A stretch of DNA of 8,472 bases from Bacteroidota bacterium (GCA_023433685.1 JAEYUD010000227.1:1-8472), one strand, 5' to 3'. Shown: positions 1-5,978, counted from the first letter of the stretch. Notes: generated by a model from the sequence alone, not told the origin. Program-made: numbers and translations.

Positions 1-2
1 CT

Positions 3-938
3 CCGGGGCGGCCCCACGCCGCGGGAAAACCCGCACGACCGGCGGCAATTTCTTTTCTCGCGCCACCTCCTGACGAAAACAGGACCATAACACCCAACCG
101 GCAAAAAGCGATGAAGCTTATTTCCGGTCTTGTTGAGGTGCTCGATGAGATTATTCCCGGTCATACCGGGCGTTACAGTGATGAATTTGAACCTCGAGCG
201 TTCGGTGATACCTTTCAGGCAATGGGAGCGGCCACAATTCTGATAGAAAGCGGCGGATGGATGGCTGACTATAACCGGAGTTTCCAGAGGGAACTGAATT
301 TCCTCCTTTTCGTTTCCGGACTTGTTTCGATAGCTCGCGGAACGTACAGGAAACAAAGTGCCGAAAAGTATGACACCTTGCCCGGAAACCGTAAACTTTT
401 GTACGATACACTTCTTACGGGCGGTAAACTTGGGGGTGACAGCCGTAATATCGGGATCAATCTTGTTGAAAAGATGTCGTACCCCGGAAGGGAAACCTGG
501 TTCGAGGGTTTGATCAAGGCAGTGGGAGACCTCCGGGGGAGGGCGGGTTATCAGGAGTTCTCATTGAATGGTTGCGAAGCGGTACCCGGCCGTACACTCT
601 CACCCGGCGACAAACTTTATCCCGGTGGGAACAGGCTTCTCACTGAACATGAATTAATCCGGTTGATCGACAGGGAGAACTTTTACCGGTATGTATCTGA
701 AGGTTACACAAATATAAAAGTGACCGGGGAGGGAAGCCACAGAAGATTCACCGCCCTGCCCCTGAATATTGTCAGTGAACGGGGGACAAAAAGTTCGCTG
801 CATCACGTTTTTGCCGGGCACCCGGCAAATATTCTCTTTCTTCAAGAGGGTAAAGTGGCTTTTGCCGTTATAAATGGGTTTTATATTCATCTGTCGTCAA
901 AGCACTCTTTTCCCTTGAACGCGCTCCACTTAAGGTAA
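3..938 (+). CDS. M14-family zinc carboxypeptidase, C-terminal part (5'-truncated by window edge)
   Basis: The reading frame is open from base 3, so the ATG at 111 is internal and the true start lies left of the window. About 311 residues are visible. Residues upstream of that Met (ISFLAPPPDENRTI, then NRQKAMKLI) continue the family pattern. Next come PGHTGRY, FEPRAFGD and ILIESGGW; the Glu of IESGG (bases 246-248) sits where M14 enzymes carry the catalytic Glu. The zinc ligands (HxxE and a later His) would lie in the missing part. M14 enzymes remove C-terminal residues from peptides and are usually exported, but the signal peptide cannot be checked here. After the catalytic segment about 220 further residues form a C-terminal extension with no motif I recognise. 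The next gene starts 121 bp downstream. Family call is fairly sure; substrate is unknown. Confidence 0.8.
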   Translation, partial: PGRPHAAGKPARPAAISFLAPPPDENRTITPNRQKAMKLISGLVEVLDEIIPGHTGRYSDEFEPRAFGDTFQAMGAATILIESGGWMADYNRSFQRELNFLLFVSGLVSIARGTYRKQSAEKYDTLPGNRKLLYDTLLTGGKLGGDSRNIGINLVEKMSYPGRETWFEGLIKAVGDLRGRAGYQEFSLNGCEAVPGRTLSPGDKLYPGGNRLLTEHELIRLIDRENFYRYVSEGYTNIKVTGEGSHRRFTALPLNIVSERGTKSSLHHVFAGHPANILFLQEGKVAFAVINGFYIHLSSKHSFPLNALHLR

Positions 939-961
939 AAAACACTCCCTTTCGTGCTCCC

Positions 962-975
962 TGAACTACCGTTCA
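962..975. repeat. Perfect inverted repeat TGAAC-N4-GTTCA upstream of the sigma gene
   Basis: A perfect 5-bp palindrome with a 4-base spacer (TACC) lies 24 bp after the peptidase stop and 84 bp before the sigma-factor ATG. It could be an operator half-site pair or the weak stem of a transcript end; there is no immediate T-run to support a terminator. GAAC-N4-GTTC also has the form of a Gram-positive LexA box, although the spacer does not follow that consensus. I found no convincing promoter in 939-1059. Confidence 0.45.
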
Positions 976-1059
976 AATAAAAATGACCTTTATTTTTTGT
1001 GTTTTACAGATTTAATCTTCATATTAAAGAACGAGATTATATACTTTTTAAAAGAGAGA

Positions 1060-1629
1060 ATGAGTAAGAACTACGACGGCGACCTGTACGCCGACTTTGA
1101 ACGGGAAGCCGTTCCCCACATGGATGCACTGTTTAATTTTGCCCTGCGAATGACAGGTGATTCCGACGAGGCGAGTGATCTCGTTCAGGATACCTACATG
1201 CGCGCGTTCCGCTTTTTCGACAAGTTCGAGAAAGGAACCAACTGCAAGGCATGGTTGTTCAGAATAATGAAGAACACCTACATAAATACCTATCGTAAAA
1301 AGACAAAAGAACCCGAAAAGTTTGATTACGAAGAGGTTGAGAACTTCTATGAAAATGTGAAACCCTCCTCCACTGAAGATGCTCACCTCGAAAAGGAAAT
1401 TTTCGACAATTTGCTCGATGATCAGGTGGCTTCTGCTATTTCATCACTCCCGGAAGATTTCAGAACCGTGGTTATTCTTGCAGATATTGAAGGATACACT
1501 TATGAAGAGATCGCCGATTTTATAGATTGTCCCGTTGGAACGGTTAGATCAAGGCTGCACAGAGCCAGGAAAATGCTCTATGCCAAGCTTTACGATTATG
1601 CCGGCTCGAAAGGTTATGTTAAGAATTAG
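1060..1629 (+). CDS. ECF sigma factor, SigR/RpoE-like
   Basis: This 189-residue protein directs RNA polymerase to a stress regulon. Region sigma-2 (about residues 19-83) contains ALRMTGDSDEASDLVQDTY and the core-binding/-10 segment CKAWLFRIMKNTYINTYRKK. A linker of about 40 acidic residues follows, then sigma-4 (about 122-176) with LPEDFRTVVILADIEGYTYEEIA and the recognition helix GTVRSRLHRARK. By recalled similarity the closest described relatives are the SigR type that answers thiol-oxidative stress. I chose ATG 1060 because it follows a purine-rich stretch (AAAGAGAG) and gives the family's usual N-terminus (ADFEREAVPHMDALF); an in-frame TTG at 997 would add 21 hydrophobic residues foreign to the family. 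The stop lies 5 bp before the putative anti-sigma gene, so the two are probably co-transcribed. Confidence 0.93.
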   Translation: MSKNYDGDLYADFEREAVPHMDALFNFALRMTGDSDEASDLVQDTYMRAFRFFDKFEKGTNCKAWLFRIMKNTYINTYRKKTKEPEKFDYEEVENFYENVKPSSTEDAHLEKEIFDNLLDDQVASAISSLPEDFRTVVILADIEGYTYEEIADFIDCPVGTVRSRLHRARKMLYAKLYDYAGSKGYVKN

Positions 1630-1634
1630 AGATT

Positions 1635-2474
1635 ATGATACACGATAAGAACAGACAAGAATACGCCGAACTTATTGCTGCATTAGTAGATAATGAAATA
1701 AAAGACCCCCATTTACGCGCTGAGCTTGAGGGTCTTAAAGCAACTGATCCCGATCTAATGATCGAGTTCGAAATACAGGCAATGGTTAAAACCACGGTAA
1801 CGAGGAAGTGCAACTACTCGCGATGTCCCTCTGCACTGAAGAACAGGATAATAACTGATATAAGAAAGGGGCATCTTGCTTCAAGAAGCAAGAGCGAGAC
1901 CAGAATTTTCACGCTTCGCCCATACGCTTATGCTGCTGCAATCGCGGTGGTGTTCATCACCCTTTTTATCTTCAAATACACTGACAGCGGCAACATTTCG
2001 AACCTTCCCGTGGTTCAGTCATCCCTGTCTTTTGATAAAATGGCGATGAAGAATTTCCGCGCCATTCTTGACGCGAAACTTGCTCCACAGATCGCTTCGA
2101 ACGATACCAACACCCTGAAGTCGTTTTTCAGCTCAAACGGGCTCGACTACGACATGCACATGATCTGTCCTCAGGGGTGGGAATACGTCGGCGCGGTTGT
2201 CTCCAACGATAACGGTAAGAAATTCGGGCACGTTGTTTTGAAAGACTCGAGGGGCAAGCTGATATACATCTTCGAAGTTGACAAAAAATATCTGACCAAC
2301 GACAAAAAGCTTGACCTTGACAACAAAATAATGTCGCAGGTAATGTCGGGTTCGTGTTACATGCAGGATCAGGATGACATGGGTATACTGATCAACAAGA
2401 CGGGTGACAACGTCAGAGCCATCGTAACTAACGACAAGTGTGAAAAACTTAAATCACTTTTTTGCGGACTTTAA
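1635..2474 (+). CDS. Putative membrane-anchored anti-sigma factor with paired cysteines
   Basis: 279 residues. Position directly after the ECF sigma gene, plus one membrane segment (about residues 97-114, AYAAAIAVVFITLFIF), argues for the cognate anti-sigma factor: N-terminal domain in the cytoplasm holding the sigma, C-terminal domain outside. The N-terminal part has acidic helices (AELIAALVDNEI, LRAELEGL) and then Cys59-x4-Cys64-Pro followed by LKNRI. This resembles the C-terminal half of a zinc anti-sigma motif, but the canonical His-x3-Cys-x2-Cys arrangement is absent. The outer domain (about 130-279) contains CPQGWEYVGAVV and GHVVLKDSRGKLIYIF, a layout I recall from outer domains of other anti-sigma factors, and holds Cys178, 241, 269 and 277. 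The spacing to the sigma gene suggests translational coupling. Function is inferred from context and topology, not from a full family match. Confidence 0.7.
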   Translation: MIHDKNRQEYAELIAALVDNEIKDPHLRAELEGLKATDPDLMIEFEIQAMVKTTVTRKCNYSRCPSALKNRIITDIRKGHLASRSKSETRIFTLRPYAYAAAIAVVFITLFIFKYTDSGNISNLPVVQSSLSFDKMAMKNFRAILDAKLAPQIASNDTNTLKSFFSSNGLDYDMHMICPQGWEYVGAVVSNDNGKKFGHVVLKDSRGKLIYIFEVDKKYLTNDKKLDLDNKIMSQVMSGSCYMQDQDDMGILINKTGDNVRAIVTNDKCEKLKSLFCGL

Positions 2475-2485
2475 CAGAGGATAGA

Positions 2486-2953
2486 ATGGCAAATCTGGCA
2501 GAGATCAAAAATATTTTATTCCCCACCGATTTCAGCAAATACTCAATGTCTGCTGCTGAATACGCGGTTGAAAGAGCCCGGAAATACAACGCGACAGTCC
2601 ATATTCTCCACGTGATCGAAGACTTTAAGCCGATCCTGGCTATCAGAACATTTGATCTGACACAGGAAAAAATTGAGACCGGAATGGCCAGTCAAGCTGA
2701 AGAGGAACTCGACAAATGTATAGCGGAGATGTCGCAAAAATACGGAGAAGCCGATTTCAAAAAAGCCATCAAGTTCGGTGTCAGTCATGCTGAAATAGTA
2801 AAATATGCCTCGGAGAATGACATAGATCTTATTGTCATAGCCACGCAGGGGAAAACGGGCCTTCTTCACACACTCCTCGGAAGTGTTGCCGAAAAGGTTA
2901 TCAGGCATTCTGACTGCCCTGTGCTTGTAATAACACCGAAGAGAGAGAATTAA
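2486..2953 (+). CDS. Universal stress protein (UspA family)
   Basis: A single Usp domain of 155 residues: beta-1 with ILFPTDFSKYSMSAAEYA, the HILHVIEDF strand, and the C-terminal nucleotide loop ATQGKTGLLHTLLGSVAEKV followed by DCPVLVI. The loop matches the ATP-binding G-2x-G-9x-G(S/T) pattern of MJ0577-type proteins except that the first Gly is Ala, so ATP binding is likely but not certain. Usp proteins are cytoplasmic and induced by starvation and other stress. ATG 2486 was chosen because an SD-like CAGAGGA lies just upstream and the protein then begins like its family; the TTG at 2462 would overlap the previous gene. It starts 11 bp after the anti-sigma stop and is probably the last gene of that operon. 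Confidence 0.92.
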   Translation: MANLAEIKNILFPTDFSKYSMSAAEYAVERARKYNATVHILHVIEDFKPILAIRTFDLTQEKIETGMASQAEEELDKCIAEMSQKYGEADFKKAIKFGVSHAEIVKYASENDIDLIVIATQGKTGLLHTLLGSVAEKVIRHSDCPVLVITPKREN

Positions 2954-2986
2954 TTAGTGGTTAGAGGTTAGTGGTTAGAGGTTAGG
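2954..2986 (+). repeat. Heptameric tandem repeat, four units plus a partial
   Basis: Directly after the Usp stop codon the sequence runs as TTAGTGG, TTAGAGG, TTAGTGG, TTAGAGG and a partial TTAGG, i.e. two perfect copies of the 14-mer TTAGTGGTTAGAGG and a remnant. It lies before the operon terminator, so it would be in the 3' untranslated RNA. Together with that terminator and the helicase promoter it belongs to the 360-bp gene-free stretch 2954-3313; in the remainder (about 3049-3215) I see nothing. Confidence 0.85.
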
Positions 2987-3015
2987 TTTCCGCCTTTGGC
3001 TTTGTTGATATTATT

Positions 3016-3048
3016 AAAACCGTCGTCCGAAAGGGTGACGGTTTTTTT
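3016..3048 (+). terminator. Intrinsic terminator of the sigma/anti-sigma/usp unit
   Basis: AAAACCGTC (3016-3024) pairs with GACGGTTTT (3037-3045). The stem continues inward through two G-U wobbles and two C-G pairs to a GAAA tetraloop (3029-3032), about 13 bp in all, followed by a T-run to 3048. Confidence 0.9.
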
Positions 3049-3215
3049 ATGGTGTAAAATATTCGTAACTTTAAAGATGGAAAATTGATCTTTCCGGAAA
3101 CTGGCCTGTAAGAGCGGCAATTGGTGTTTAAATCTCACCTTTTATTGATCACCGGATCACCCCTGAAAAATCAAATCCTTAAAATACAGAAAATATATCA
3201 CGTTTATGCATGACC

Positions 3216-3244
3216 TTGCCGGTCTGTATTTCGTGAATTAATAT
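3216..3244 (+). promoter_or_regulatory. Candidate sigma-70-type promoter of the DEAD-box helicase gene
   Basis: TTGCCG (3216-3221) and TAATAT (3239-3244) are separated by exactly 17 bp. Transcription would start near 3251, giving a leader of about 62 nt that carries a small possible hairpin (about 3287-3302) and the SD-like AAGGA (3305-3309). The match is good but unproven. Confidence 0.5.
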
Positions 3245-3313
3245 TCTGCAAACATTAAAGATAACACAAACAACAGACAGGTACGCGGCGCAGTCCGGTG
3301 CCAAAAGGAAAAC

Positions 3314-5185
3314 ATGTTCAAAGAAATTGGAATAGACGAAAATATTATAAAAGCTATCACCGAGATGGGATTTGAAGAACCGACCCCGGTACAGGAACAG
3401 GTGATACCACTTCTGCTGGAGAACAGTGGCAGGGATATAATAGCGCTCGCGCAGACGGGCACTGGTAAGACCGCGGCATTTGGCATACCGGTAATTCAGA
3501 ATCTTGACGTCGACAAGAAAAAAGTTCAGGCAATAATTCTAAGCCCTACCAGGGAGCTCTGCCTCCAGATCGCTGATGATCTCGCGAGCTATTCAAAATA
3601 TAAAGAGGGAATTAAAACGGCGGCAGTTTTCGGCGGAGCGAGCATGGAACGCCAGATAAAGATCGTAAAAAGTGGTGCCCAGATAATATCTGCCACACCC
3701 GGCAGACTTCTTGATCTTATCAACAGGCGTGAGATCAACATCTCCGAAGTTGAGACCGTGGTTCTTGATGAAGCTGATGAAATGCTTAACATGGGATTCA
3801 GGGATGACCTCGTAGCCATTCTTTCAGAAATTCCTGAAGACAGGAACATGCTTCTTTTCTCAGCCACCATGCCTTCAGAGATCACAGGTATAGTTAAAAA
3901 TTATATGGAAAACCCGGTTGAAATAACCATCGGGAAGAAAAATTCAGGTGCCGAGAACGTTGAACATCATTGCTACATGGTTTACGCGAAAGACAGATAC
4001 CTCGCCCTTAAGAGGATCGTTGATCTTCATCCTGAAATTTATGGAATCGTATTCTGCAGAACCCGGAAGGAAACCCAGGAAGTTGCCGATCTTCTTATGA
4101 GAGACGGATACAATGCCGATGCACTTCACGGCGATCTTAGTCAGGCTCAGCGTGATCAGGTAATGGGTAAATTCAGAATAAAACACCTTCAGATACTCGT
4201 GGCGACCGATGTGGCAGCCAGAGGTCTTGACGTAGACAACCTTACACACATAATAAACTACAGCCTGCCTGAAGAGATCGAGCTTTACACACATAGAAGT
4301 GGCAGAACCGGTCGTGCCGGCAGAAAAGGCACTTCGATCGTTATCTCGAACAGCAAAGAGAAACATCTCATAAACAAGATCGAGAAGCAGATCAACAAGA
4401 AATTCACTTATGCTGAAATGCCTTCAGGTAAAGAGATCTGCGAGAAACAGCTTTTCCATCTCATTGACAGAATGGAAAAAGTTGAGGTTGACTACACCCA
4501 GATCGAATCATTCCTGCCGGAGATCTACAGAAAACTTGAGTGGCTTGACAGGGAAGAACTTATAATGAAATTCGTTTCAGTTGAGTTCAACCGCTTCCTT
4601 GACTACTACAAAAACACTCCTGAACTCGCGGTACCCAAAGAAGGGAAGAGCACCGGCAAGACTTCGAGGGACGATGTTGATTTTACACGGTTTTTCATCA
4701 ACCTTGGCAAGACAGACAATCTTAAGCCCGGAAGCTTGATGGGTCTTATAAACGATTACACAGGTTTTTCAGACATCCAGATCGGCGATATCGAACTTCA
4801 GAGGAATTTCTCTTTCTTTGAAGCAGACACCGAGTTCAAAGATATCATACTTGCGGCGTTTGAAGGCAAGGAATACAGAGGCCGCAAAGTGGCGCTCGAA
4901 GTATCCGACACGAAACCATCAGCTGACAGGCGTCACGGGTCGTTCAGAGAAGACCGCAAGAAGCGCTATAGTGGCTCCGGAAGCGGCAGTGGTTATGGCG
5001 GCGGCAGTGGTTATGGCAGAAGCCGTGGAACCGGCAGCAGCAGCGGAAGTGGATTCCGTAGCCGTGGAAACAGTTCCGAAGGCGGGTATGGATCAGGAAA
5101 ACCAAGACGTTTTCAGGAATTCAACTCCCGCGAGAGGCAATCTGATGCTCCGAAAAGGGGTAAAAGAGACAAAAAACAATATTAA
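3314..5185 (+). CDS. deaD: DEAD-box ATP-dependent RNA helicase (DeaD/CsdA type) with DbpA RNA-binding domain
   Basis: This 623-residue cytoplasmic helicase unwinds RNA using ATP, typically in ribosome assembly and cold adaptation. Motifs in order: Q motif (F20, PTPVQ 24-28), motif I AQTGTGKT (46-53), Ia PTREL (78-82), Ib TPGR (128-131), II DEAD (152-155), III SAT (183-185), V ATDVAARGLD (297-306), VI HRSGRTGR (327-334). A helical linker leads to a DbpA-type RNA-binding fold (about 456-531: FTRFFINLGKTDNLKPGSL ... YRGRKVALEV). The tail (about 535-623) is rich in Gly, Ser, Arg and Tyr and is probably disordered and RNA-binding. ATG 3314 has AAGGA seven bases upstream and starts just before the Q motif as expected. 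The gene stands alone between a promoter and a terminator. The symbol is by domain layout; rhlE/csdA naming would be equally defensible. Confidence 0.95.
   Translation: MFKEIGIDENIIKAITEMGFEEPTPVQEQVIPLLLENSGRDIIALAQTGTGKTAAFGIPVIQNLDVDKKKVQAIILSPTRELCLQIADDLASYSKYKEGIKTAAVFGGASMERQIKIVKSGAQIISATPGRLLDLINRREINISEVETVVLDEADEMLNMGFRDDLVAILSEIPEDRNMLLFSATMPSEITGIVKNYMENPVEITIGKKNSGAENVEHHCYMVYAKDRYLALKRIVDLHPEIYGIVFCRTRKETQEVADLLMRDGYNADALHGDLSQAQRDQVMGKFRIKHLQILVATDVAARGLDVDNLTHIINYSLPEEIELYTHRSGRTGRAGRKGTSIVISNSKEKHLINKIEKQINKKFTYAEMPSGKEICEKQLFHLIDRMEKVEVDYTQIESFLPEIYRKLEWLDREELIMKFVSVEFNRFLDYYKNTPELAVPKEGKSTGKTSRDDVDFTRFFINLGKTDNLKPGSLMGLINDYTGFSDIQIGDIELQRNFSFFEADTEFKDIILAAFEGKEYRGRKVALEVSDTKPSADRRHGSFREDRKKRYSGSGSGSGYGGGSGYGRSRGTGSSSGSGFRSRGNSSEGGYGSGKPRRFQEFNSRERQSDAPKRGKRDKKQY
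4983..5017 (+). repeat. 17-bp direct repeat inside the helicase tail
   Basis: GCGGCAGTGGTTATGGC occurs at 4983-4999 and again at 5001-5017, a period of 18 bp (six codons), encoding two successive (S/G)GSGYG units. Copy-number change here would keep the frame and simply lengthen or shorten the flexible tail. Confidence 0.85.
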
Positions 5186-5193
5186 AAAAATGT

Positions 5194-5228
5194 AATTCCC
5201 CTTTGCACTTGAAAAAGGGGAATTTTTT
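5194..5228 (+). terminator. Intrinsic terminator of the helicase gene
   Basis: AATTCCCCTTT (5194-5204) pairs perfectly with AAAGGGGAATT (5214-5224) around a 9-base loop, and a T-run continues to 5228. An A-run (5184-5190) precedes the stem, so it could also work on the opposite strand. Confidence 0.9.
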
Positions 5229-5237
5229 CCGTATATT
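5209..5237 (+). promoter_or_regulatory. Candidate promoter of the zinc-ribbon/rpsU unit, nested in the helicase terminator
   Basis: TTGAAA (5209-5214) and TATATT (5232-5237) have exactly 17 bp between them. The -35 box begins in the loop of the terminator hairpin and the spacer contains its descending arm and T-run. Only 31 bp separate the terminator from the next ATG, so a promoter for that gene has to overlap it unless the gene relies on read-through. Start of transcription would be near 5244. Confidence 0.5.
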
Positions 5238-5259
5238 TTAAATCTAAATTTTAAATTGT

Positions 5260-5640
5260 ATGGCACGACTAACAAAGAACATAGAAGCATACTGCAGAAC
5301 CTGCGCGACCGTAACCAAGATGGAGATTGCCACTCCTGCCGGTGAGGCATTTGGTGAAGATCACTATTGGGCACTCTGCAAAAAGTGCAAGAACAAATCT
5401 GTAATTTCACTTGATGATATCATCAGGGATGACAAGATTTCAGTAAAAGACATTGACATGGGTGAAGCTGTTGATTATTCACCCGACAAAGATTACGAAG
5501 TAGGAATGGTTCTTTACCACAAAGGCTGGCAAGATTTCGGCGTGGTAAAGGCAAAAACCAGACTTTCATCCGTGAAAGTCCGTCTTACTGTTGAGTTTCA
5601 GAGTAAAGGTATAAAAGAGTTATTAGCTTCCACCAATTAA
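5260..5640 (+). CDS. Small zinc-ribbon protein with C-terminal Tudor/SH3-like domain, function unknown
   Basis: 126 residues, soluble. Two CxxC knuckles, Cys12/Cys15 (YCRTCATVT) and Cys40/Cys43 (LCKKCKNKS), 24 residues apart, form a probable four-Cys zinc ribbon. An acidic linker (about 51-78) leads to a small beta domain (about 79-124: YEVGMVLYHKGWQDFGVV ... LTVEFQSKGIKELLAS). Its pattern Y-x-VG-x(5)-H ... FG-x-V ... V-x-F ... GIK-x-LL resembles the Tudor-like C-terminal domain of UvrD/PcrA helicases, which in PcrA contacts RNA polymerase. That resemblance is by eye. No SD sequence precedes the ATG at 5260; the leader is AT-rich, as is common in Bacteroidota. It starts 75 bp after the helicase gene and ends 13 bp before rpsU, so it probably shares a transcript with rpsU. 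A nucleic-acid, RNA polymerase or ribosome-related role is an inference. Confidence 0.75.
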   Translation: MARLTKNIEAYCRTCATVTKMEIATPAGEAFGEDHYWALCKKCKNKSVISLDDIIRDDKISVKDIDMGEAVDYSPDKDYEVGMVLYHKGWQDFGVVKAKTRLSSVKVRLTVEFQSKGIKELLASTN

Positions 5641-5646
5641 GAAAGG
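5640..5646 (+). promoter_or_regulatory. Extended Shine-Dalgarno sequence that decides the TTG start of rpsU
   Basis: AGAAAGG, seven bases complementary to the anti-SD tail, begins on the last base of the upstream stop codon and ends seven bases before the TTG at 5654. The neighbouring zinc-ribbon and dacB genes have no SD at all, so this one stands out. Confidence 0.7.
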
Positions 5647-5653
5647 CATTCGC

Positions 5654-5845
5654 TTGATAGGCATTACTGTACAAGAGAACGAATCAATCGATAAAGCATT
5701 AAAGCGCTTCAAAAAGAAGTATGAGCGTTCGGGAATTTTGAAAGAATTCAAAAAGAGAACTTTCTTCGTTAAACCTTCCATCAAAAAGAGAATGGAAAGG
5801 ATCAAAGCGGAGAGAAGAGCTCACAGAACTGATAACAAAGACTAG
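5654..5845 (+). CDS. rpsU: 30S ribosomal protein bS21
   Basis: The 63-residue product has the bS21 hallmarks ENESIDKALKRFKKKYERSGILKEFKKR, a KPSIKKRMER stretch and a basic C-terminus. bS21 sits on the 30S platform near the 3' end of 16S rRNA and assists initiation. The start codon is TTG: the frame has no ATG that would keep the family N-terminus, MIGITVQENES is the expected start, and AGAAAGG (5640-5646) lies seven bases upstream. That heptamer fits the 5' part of an extended SD complementary to the CCUCCUUUCU tail of 16S rRNA. It follows the zinc-ribbon gene by 13 bp and is followed by a terminator. Confidence 0.95.
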   Translation: MIGITVQENESIDKALKRFKKKYERSGILKEFKKRTFFVKPSIKKRMERIKAERRAHRTDNKD

Positions 5846-5874
5846 TTATACCCCGCTTATTCTGAGTATTTTTT

Positions 5875-5923
5875 GGGTTTGTGCCTAAAGTATTTTATAT
5901 ACTTGTGGCACAATCCCTTTTTT
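5875..5923 (+). terminator. Intrinsic terminator after rpsU
   Basis: The outer arm GGGTTTGTGCC (5875-5885) pairs with GGCACAATCCC (5907-5917) with one T-T mismatch. After a 2x2 internal loop, AAGTAT (5888-5893) pairs with ATACTT (5899-5904) around the loop TTTAT. Six Ts (5918-5923) follow directly. Confidence 0.88.
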
Positions 5924-5936
5924 ATTCAGTACCCAC

Positions 5937-5966
5937 AAAAAAAAAGCCCGTCTTTGAGACAGGCTT
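5937..5966 (-). terminator. Intrinsic terminator of the LOG-family gene
   Basis: Read on the minus strand, AAGCCTGTC pairs with GACGGGCTT (one G-U pair, plus-strand positions 5958-5966 and 5944-5952) around the loop TCAAA, followed by a run of nine Ts in all (plus-strand As 5937-5945). It faces the rpsU terminator, insulating the convergent pair. Confidence 0.88.
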
Positions 5967-5978
5967 CAAATCGAACAA

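Noticed and set aside
21..34. Hairpin GCGGG-AAAA-CCCGC near the left edge
   Set aside because: It is inside the open reading frame of the M14 peptidase, whose conserved residues continue through it; no T-run follows, so it is not a terminator.
1040..1045. TATACT as a -10 box for the sigma gene
   Set aside because: Transcription would begin about eight bases before the ATG, leaving essentially no leader for the SD, and no -35 box is present.
997..1059. N-terminal extension of the sigma factor from TTG 997
   Set aside because: It would add a hydrophobic stretch unlike ECF sigma factors; ATG 1060 has a purine-rich SD and the family N-terminus.
2954..2986. The heptameric array as a CRISPR or attachment site
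   Set aside because: Units are seven bases with no spacers, and no cas or integrase gene is nearby.
3944..4366. A 140-codon minus-strand frame inside the helicase gene
   Set aside because: It lies wholly antisense to conserved helicase motifs and shows no family features; a shadow frame.
4818..5195. A 125-codon open frame (+ strand, different frame) overlapping the helicase tail
   Set aside because: Its Ala/Val-rich repeats are the out-of-frame reading of the Gly/Ser codon repeats of the helicase, and it has no start signal or recognisable domain.
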